Origin: Haloplanus sp. HW8-1
GTDB taxonomy: Archaea; Halobacteriota; Halobacteria; Halobacteriales; Haloferacaceae
Direction: 5' to 3'
DNA length: 64,000 bases
Assembly (NCBI RefSeq): GCF_023703795.1
Contig: NZ_CP098518.1
Coordinates: forward strand, 3,451,434-3,515,433
In this document: positions 59,934 through 64,000 of the stretch, piece by piece
How positions within the stretch are numbered: the stretch's first letter is position 1
Layout of the letters: the number at the start of each line of letters is the position of its first letter
Translations under genes and position numbers: made by a program
Notes under the pieces: generated by a model
Databases searched by the model: none
The model's input: only the letters and a program-made list of their open reading frames with translations
Told to the model about the DNA's origin: nothing

Positions 59934-61457
59934 ATGATCGATGGCACACCCCTCACGGACGAGACGGCCACCGTCGTCGGCGGCGGCGTCGCGGGGCTCT
60001 CCGCGGCCTGCCATCTCGCCGACGCCGGGGCGGACGTGACGGTCGTAGAGAAAAACGACTCCCTCGGCGGCGTCACCAACCGTCTCGACGTCGAGGCCTT
60101 CACCTTCGACACCGGGCCGTCGTGGTATCTGATGCCCGAGACGTTCGAGCGCTTCTTCGGGCAGTTCGGCCGCGATCCGGCCGACTACTACGGGCTCGAA
60201 CGGCTGGACCCGCAGTATCGGGTGTTCTTCAAGGACGGCGACCGGATCGACGTGACGCCCGACCTCGATCGGCTTCGGCGAGTCTTCGAATCCTACGAGG
60301 ACGGGGCCGGGGAGGCCCTCGACGAGTACCTCGCGACCGCGCGGCGAACGTACGAGATCGGGATGGAAGAGTTCGTCTACACGGACCGCTCCCGATTCCG
60401 AGACCTGCTCGATCCCGACATCGTCCGGGCGGCGCCCGCGCTCACCCACCTCGGCTCGATGCAGGCGTACGTCGAGCGCTACTTCGACGAGCCGAAACTC
60501 CAGCAACTCCTGCAGTACACGCTCGTCTTCCTCGGAAGTTCCCCACACGACGCGCCCTCGCTGTACAACCTGATGGCTCACGTCGACTTCGAGGGCGGCG
60601 TCTACTACCCCGAGGGAGGGATGTACAGCCTCGTCGAGGCGCTCGTCTCGCTCGGGACCGAACTCGGCGTCGACTACCGAACCGGCACCGACGTGACCGG
60701 GCTGGCCCCCGCCGACAGCGGCGTCCGCGTCGCGGCCGGGGGGACGAGCCACGTCGCGGACCGCGTCGTCGCGAACGCGAACCCGGCACACGTCGAGCGT
60801 GACCTGCTCTCGCCCGCCGATCGGGGACGCGACCCGGCGTATTGGGAGTCACGCACCTACGGGCCGTCGGCGTTCATGCTCTATCTCGGCGTCGAGGGGT
60901 CCGTCGACCCGCTCGCTCACCACAGCCTCGTCCTGCCGACCGACTGGGACGGACATTTCGAGCGGATCTTCGACGACCCCGCGTGGCCCGAGGATCCAGC
61001 GTACTACCTCTCGGTCGCGTCGCGGACCGACGACGGCGCCGCTCCGGACGGCCACCACGCCGTCGTCGTCCTCGTCCCCATCGCACCGGATCTCGACGAC
61101 GACCCGGACCGCGTCGCGGCGTTCCGTGACGCGGTGCTCGCCGACCTCGCGGCCGAGACGGGCGCCGACCTCCGGAACCGGATCGTCGTCGAACGCACCG
61201 CCTGCGTCTCCGCGTTCGCCGATCGCTACCGGACGCCCGGCGGGACCGCACTCGGTCTCGCCCACACGCTCGACCAGACCGGGCCGTTGCGACCATCCCA
61301 CCACGCGCCGGGAGTCGACGGGCTCTACTACGCCGGCGCGTTCACGTCCCCGGGGGTCGGGCTCCCGATGGCGGTCGTCAGCGGCGAACACGCCGCCGAG
61401 GCCGCCGCGCGCGACGCGTGTCAGTCGTTGTCGGCTGCCTTGCTACCGAATCTCTAA
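59934..61457 (+). CDS. CrtI-type phytoene/carotenoid desaturase
   Basis: The 507-residue FAD enzyme has the dinucleotide-binding signature VVGGGVAGLSAACHLADAGA (about 14-33), FDTGPSWYLMP, the central YPEGGMYSLVEALV block and the C-terminal LYYAGAFTSPGVGLPMAVVS. This is the CrtI family, which desaturates phytoene toward lycopene; the related CrtD acts on bacterioruberin precursors and cannot be excluded. Between brp and bat it fits the supply of beta-carotene for retinal. No bop-type activator site is visible just upstream, so it is probably co-transcribed with brp. Confidence 0.88.
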   Translation: MIDGTPLTDETATVVGGGVAGLSAACHLADAGADVTVVEKNDSLGGVTNRLDVEAFTFDTGPSWYLMPETFERFFGQFGRDPADYYGLERLDPQYRVFFKDGDRIDVTPDLDRLRRVFESYEDGAGEALDEYLATARRTYEIGMEEFVYTDRSRFRDLLDPDIVRAAPALTHLGSMQAYVERYFDEPKLQQLLQYTLVFLGSSPHDAPSLYNLMAHVDFEGGVYYPEGGMYSLVEALVSLGTELGVDYRTGTDVTGLAPADSGVRVAAGGTSHVADRVVANANPAHVERDLLSPADRGRDPAYWESRTYGPSAFMLYLGVEGSVDPLAHHSLVLPTDWDGHFERIFDDPAWPEDPAYYLSVASRTDDGAAPDGHHAVVVLVPIAPDLDDDPDRVAAFRDAVLADLAAETGADLRNRIVVERTACVSAFADRYRTPGGTALGLAHTLDQTGPLRPSHHAPGVDGLYYAGAFTSPGVGLPMAVVSGEHAAEAAARDACQSLSAALLPNL

Positions 61458-61485
61458 GGACGAGCGCACCCGAGACCTCCCAACG

Positions 61486-63510
61486 ATGAGTACACCGGAG
61501 ACCCAATCTACGGAAACCGACCTGCCGGTCGCGTCCGTCCTCCTCGTGGGCGACGAACCGTCCGGGACGCCGGCCGCCGCCGAACTTCACGCGGCCGCCG
61601 AGCGGTTCGACGTGACCCACGTGACGGACTTCGTCGACGCGGTCGATCGGGTCGGCGAGGGCGGAATCGACTGCGTCGTCACGACTCACCGTCCCGACGG
61701 CTTCGACGGCCTCGCGTTTCTCGAAGCCGTGCGCCGGGAACACGCCGACCTGCCGGTCGTCCTCGTGCCAGTGGCGGTCGACGCCGAACTGGCTCGCCGG
61801 GCGGTCGCCGCGGACGTGACCGCGCTCGTCCCCGCCGGCGAGGCGGACACGCTCGACGCCGTCGTCGAAGCCATCGAAACCAACACCCGCCGCCCGGATC
61901 GGGGCGACCAGGTTCGGATGCCGGTCTCGGACCTCACCGTCGAGGCCGAATACCGGCTGAAAGAGCGCGCACTCGACGAGGCACCGATCGGCATCACCAT
62001 CTCGGACGCCGACCGTCCGGATCATCCCCTGATCTACGTGAACGACTCCTTCGAGGACATGACCGGCTACCCGCCCGAGGAGGTCATCGGCGCCAACCAC
62101 CGGTTCCTCCAGGGACCGAAGACGGACCCGGACCGGGTGGCGGAACTCGCCGAGGGTATCGCCGCGAAGCGGAACACCCGGGTGGTCCTCCGGAACTACA
62201 CCCGTGAGGGGGCGCTGTTCTGGAATCAGGTCGACATCAGCCCGATCTTCGACGAGGACGGCAACGTGACCCATTACGTCGGCTTCCAGATGGACGTGAC
62301 CGAACGGAAGGCCGCACAGGAACAACTGAAGGCCGAACGCGAGGCGCTCGACCGACTGCTCGAACGGATAAACGGCCTGATAAACGACGTGACGGAGGCG
62401 CTCGTCCGTGCCGAGAGCCGAGAGGACACCGAACGGCTCGTCACGACCCGGATCGGCGGGGGCGAAGAGTACGTCGGTGCATGGCTCGGGCGGTACGACG
62501 CCGCCGCCGACAGCGTCACCGTCGTCGAACAGGCGGGAGATGGCGACGCGGCCGCCGTCGAAGAGTCGTTCGACTTGACGGCCGACGGTGACGCCGTCCG
62601 CGCCCTCCGGGGGGCGATCGAGGACCAGGAGACCCGGACGGTCGAGGCTCCCGCCGAACTGGTGGCCGACGCGGACGGGGGGACCTGCGTCCTCGTGCCG
62701 CTGACGTATCGGGGGACGACCTACGGCGCGCTGTGTGTCCTCAGCGAGGCGAACTTCGGCGACGGCCGCGAGCGGATCGTGCTCGAATCCCTCGGCCGGA
62801 GCATCGGTACGTCGATCAACGACGTGCTCACCAAGCGGACGATCACCACCGACACCGTCCTCAACATCGGCGTGGAACTCGGCGATGACGACCTCTTTCT
62901 CGTCGACCTCGCGGCCACGCTCGACGCGCGGTTCGAACACGAGGAGACCATCGCCGACGACCAAGGCCGAGGCGTCCTCACCATCGTCAGCACCGAACAC
63001 GACGACCCCGAGAAGGTGGTCGAGACGGCCCTCCGACACGACGACGTCCTCGCCGGCGAAACGCTCGTGACCACGGACGATCGGAGCGTCGTCCAGTTCC
63101 GCCTCACGAACTCGCCGCTCGTGGACGTCCTCTCGGAGGTCGGGAGTCGGGTGACGACGATGACCGCCGACTCGACGAGTCTCACGCTGGAGTTCCGAGT
63201 CGGGACCGAGCGCGCCGCGAGCCGGGTTCTCGACACGCTCCGGGAGCGGTACGACGGCGTCGAACTCACGGCCTACCACGAGGACGCCCCCGACGGCACC
63301 CCCCACCGGTTCCGGGAGGAACTGCGAAACGAGCTCACCGATCGCCAGCTCACGGCGCTGAAGAAGGCCTACGTCAGCGGCTACTTCGAGTGGCCCCGGC
63401 GCGCCGAGGGGACACAGCTCGCGGAGTCGATGGATATCGTCCCGTCGACGTATCACCAGCACCTCCAGGCGGCAAAACGGAAGTTGGTCGAAACGTTCTT
63501 CGAGGAGTGA
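61486..63510 (+). CDS. bat: Bacterioopsin activator Bat (pseudo-receiver, LOV/PAS, GAF, HTH_10)
   Basis: The 674-residue regulator has a receiver-like domain (about 16-130), a LOV-type PAS domain (about 157-285), GAF (about 300-445) and a C-terminal HTH_10 domain (about 615-668, LTDRQLTALKKAYVSGYFEW). The receiver lacks the phospho-Asp (THRP in its place). The LOV core keeps FLQG, RNYTREGALFWN and GFQMDVT, but the cysteine that forms the flavin adduct is His205 (GANHRFLQ). Bat activates bop, brp and others under low oxygen and light. The start at 61486 is 28 nt after the crtI stop. Confidence 0.92.
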   Translation: MSTPETQSTETDLPVASVLLVGDEPSGTPAAAELHAAAERFDVTHVTDFVDAVDRVGEGGIDCVVTTHRPDGFDGLAFLEAVRREHADLPVVLVPVAVDAELARRAVAADVTALVPAGEADTLDAVVEAIETNTRRPDRGDQVRMPVSDLTVEAEYRLKERALDEAPIGITISDADRPDHPLIYVNDSFEDMTGYPPEEVIGANHRFLQGPKTDPDRVAELAEGIAAKRNTRVVLRNYTREGALFWNQVDISPIFDEDGNVTHYVGFQMDVTERKAAQEQLKAEREALDRLLERINGLINDVTEALVRAESREDTERLVTTRIGGGEEYVGAWLGRYDAAADSVTVVEQAGDGDAAAVEESFDLTADGDAVRALRGAIEDQETRTVEAPAELVADADGGTCVLVPLTYRGTTYGALCVLSEANFGDGRERIVLESLGRSIGTSINDVLTKRTITTDTVLNIGVELGDDDLFLVDLAATLDARFEHEETIADDQGRGVLTIVSTEHDDPEKVVETALRHDDVLAGETLVTTDDRSVVQFRLTNSPLVDVLSEVGSRVTTMTADSTSLTLEFRVGTERAASRVLDTLRERYDGVELTAYHEDAPDGTPHRFREELRNELTDRQLTALKKAYVSGYFEWPRRAEGTQLAESMDIVPSTYHQHLQAAKRKLVETFFEE

Positions 63511-63517
63511 ACGGTCG

Positions 63518-63946
63518 TCAGTTCTCCAGAAACGTCTTCAGGTTCTCGAGTGTCGTCTCGGCCTCGCGCTCGTTGTACGCCCTGGCTATCGGAGCGAGTA
63601 CCGACTCGATGACCGTCTCGGGAAGTTGGTACTCGGCCTCGTATCGAAGGACGGTCTCGTCGCTTCCGTCGAGTTCGTAGCTGATCGTCCCGCTGATCGC
63701 TCCGGACAGTTTCTGGACGAGTCGCCTCTCGGGCGACCGCTCGACGTCTTCGACCTGTCCCACCAGGTCGACGCCGGCGAGCGCGTAGCGATACTTCGCT
63801 CGCTTGCCACCGTTCGGGAGCGCCTCGATGTCTGAGACGTCGACGAGACTGGGCGTGATCTTCACGTGGTTTCGCGGGTCGTCGAGGAACGAAAACACCT
63901 CGGCGGGTGGGGAGTCGATTCCGATCCGTTTTTCGACGGTGAACAT
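63518..63946 (-). CDS. SRPBCC (START-like) domain protein
   Basis: The 142-residue single-domain protein has the START/polyketide cyclase pattern: IDSPPAEVFSFLDDPRNHVKI, then beta strands around KYRYALAGVDLVGQVEDVE and ISYELDGSDETVLRYEAEY, and a long C-terminal helix VLAPIARAYNEREAETTLEN. It can hold a hydrophobic ligand in its cavity. The ligand is unknown. It is convergent with bat, 7 nt apart. An association with carotenoid or retinal is speculation. Confidence 0.82.
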   Translation of the reverse strand: MFTVEKRIGIDSPPAEVFSFLDDPRNHVKITPSLVDVSDIEALPNGGKRAKYRYALAGVDLVGQVEDVERSPERRLVQKLSGAISGTISYELDGSDETVLRYEAEYQLPETVIESVLAPIARAYNEREAETTLENLKTFLEN

Positions 63947-64000
63947 GGTCGGTTCCGGTCCGGGTGGAGAGTGGATCGCACGCGGCCTAACTCTGAGCCC

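Noticed and set aside
61378..63462. 694-codon open frame antisense to bat
   Set aside because: Long antisense frames are common at this GC content. Its sequence is low-complexity and the Bat domains are clear on the other strand.
1..64000. tRNA, rRNA, insertion sequence or CRISPR array
   Set aside because: I looked for cloverleaf T-loops, conserved rRNA segments, transposase motifs and regular spaced repeats and saw none. This was by eye; tRNAscan or ISfinder searches could overturn it.

Overview
The window is a gene-dense piece of a haloarchaeal (class Halobacteria) chromosome. The DNA is GC-rich, the predicted proteins are acidic, and many secreted proteins carry twin-arginine signals with lipoboxes. 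Several starts sit about 27-31 nt from a TATA-like element, which fits leaderless transcripts. Family-level markers include FtsZ2 with CdrS/CdrL, halocyanin, HalOD1, Bat and bacteriorhodopsin. The order cobalamin genes, cdrL, cdrS, ftsZ2, ncsA resembles what I remember of Haloferax volcanii, so a Haloferacales member is plausible. I cannot name a genus. I found no rRNA, tRNA, CRISPR array or insertion sequence, and no intergenic stretch above 300 bp lacks a gene or a gene remnant.

Layout. 1-6.0 kb: the end of a chemotaxis transducer, an RCK-gated K+ channel-like protein, a PAS/GAF histidine kinase, and a DUF4397 lipoprotein built from a near-perfect 642-bp duplication. 6.3-15 kb: a small HTH/membrane pair, two alpha/beta hydrolases, a DUF1684 protein, a broken lipoprotein gene, a metzincin-type lipoprotein and a 1196-residue beta-helix surface protein. 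15-27.6 kb: NhaC-type antiporter, MsrA, Pus10, a frameshifted DUF4112 gene, halocyanin, a DsbA/FrnE-like protein, a class-I amidotransferase, an HtrA-type protease, a surface protein and several small proteins, including a one-domain molybdopterin protein.

27.5-38.6 kb: almost entirely minus strand. A HalOD1 protein, a MinD-like ATPase with a partner, two tandem paralogues with a cytoplasmic head and an exported tail, and then a tightly overlapping block for cobalamin salvage and lower-ligand assembly (cobA, cbiZ, cobD, cobT, cobY, cobS, cbiB, HAD phosphatase). 38.6-43.3 kb: an unknown gene, cdrL, cdrS-ftsZ2, ncsA and a DUF7095-like gene. The cdrS promoter carries five copies of GTCTTAC/GTAAGAC, one pair forming a perfect palindrome near the expected transcription start. 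43.4-50.2 kb: methyltransferase, exported EEP nuclease/phosphatase, endonuclease IV, peroxiredoxin, lipoate ligase-like protein, M20 amidohydrolase and a coiled-coil protein.

50.3-57.0 kb: a phosphate-uptake operon (pstS, pstC, pstA, pstB, phoU, AbrB-PhoU) followed by a CBS-domain remnant. 57.2-63.5 kb: a purple-membrane gene cluster. Bacteriorhodopsin (bop) is followed downstream by a small membrane protein. A 60-residue zinc-finger gene (brz candidate) lies in the bop-brp gap, followed by brp (retinal synthesis), a CrtI-type desaturase and bat (regulator). Both bop and brp have a 15-bp match to the Bat upstream activating sequence at nearly the same distance from their start codons, so chromophore and opsin synthesis are probably co-regulated. 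The window closes with a SRPBCC protein.
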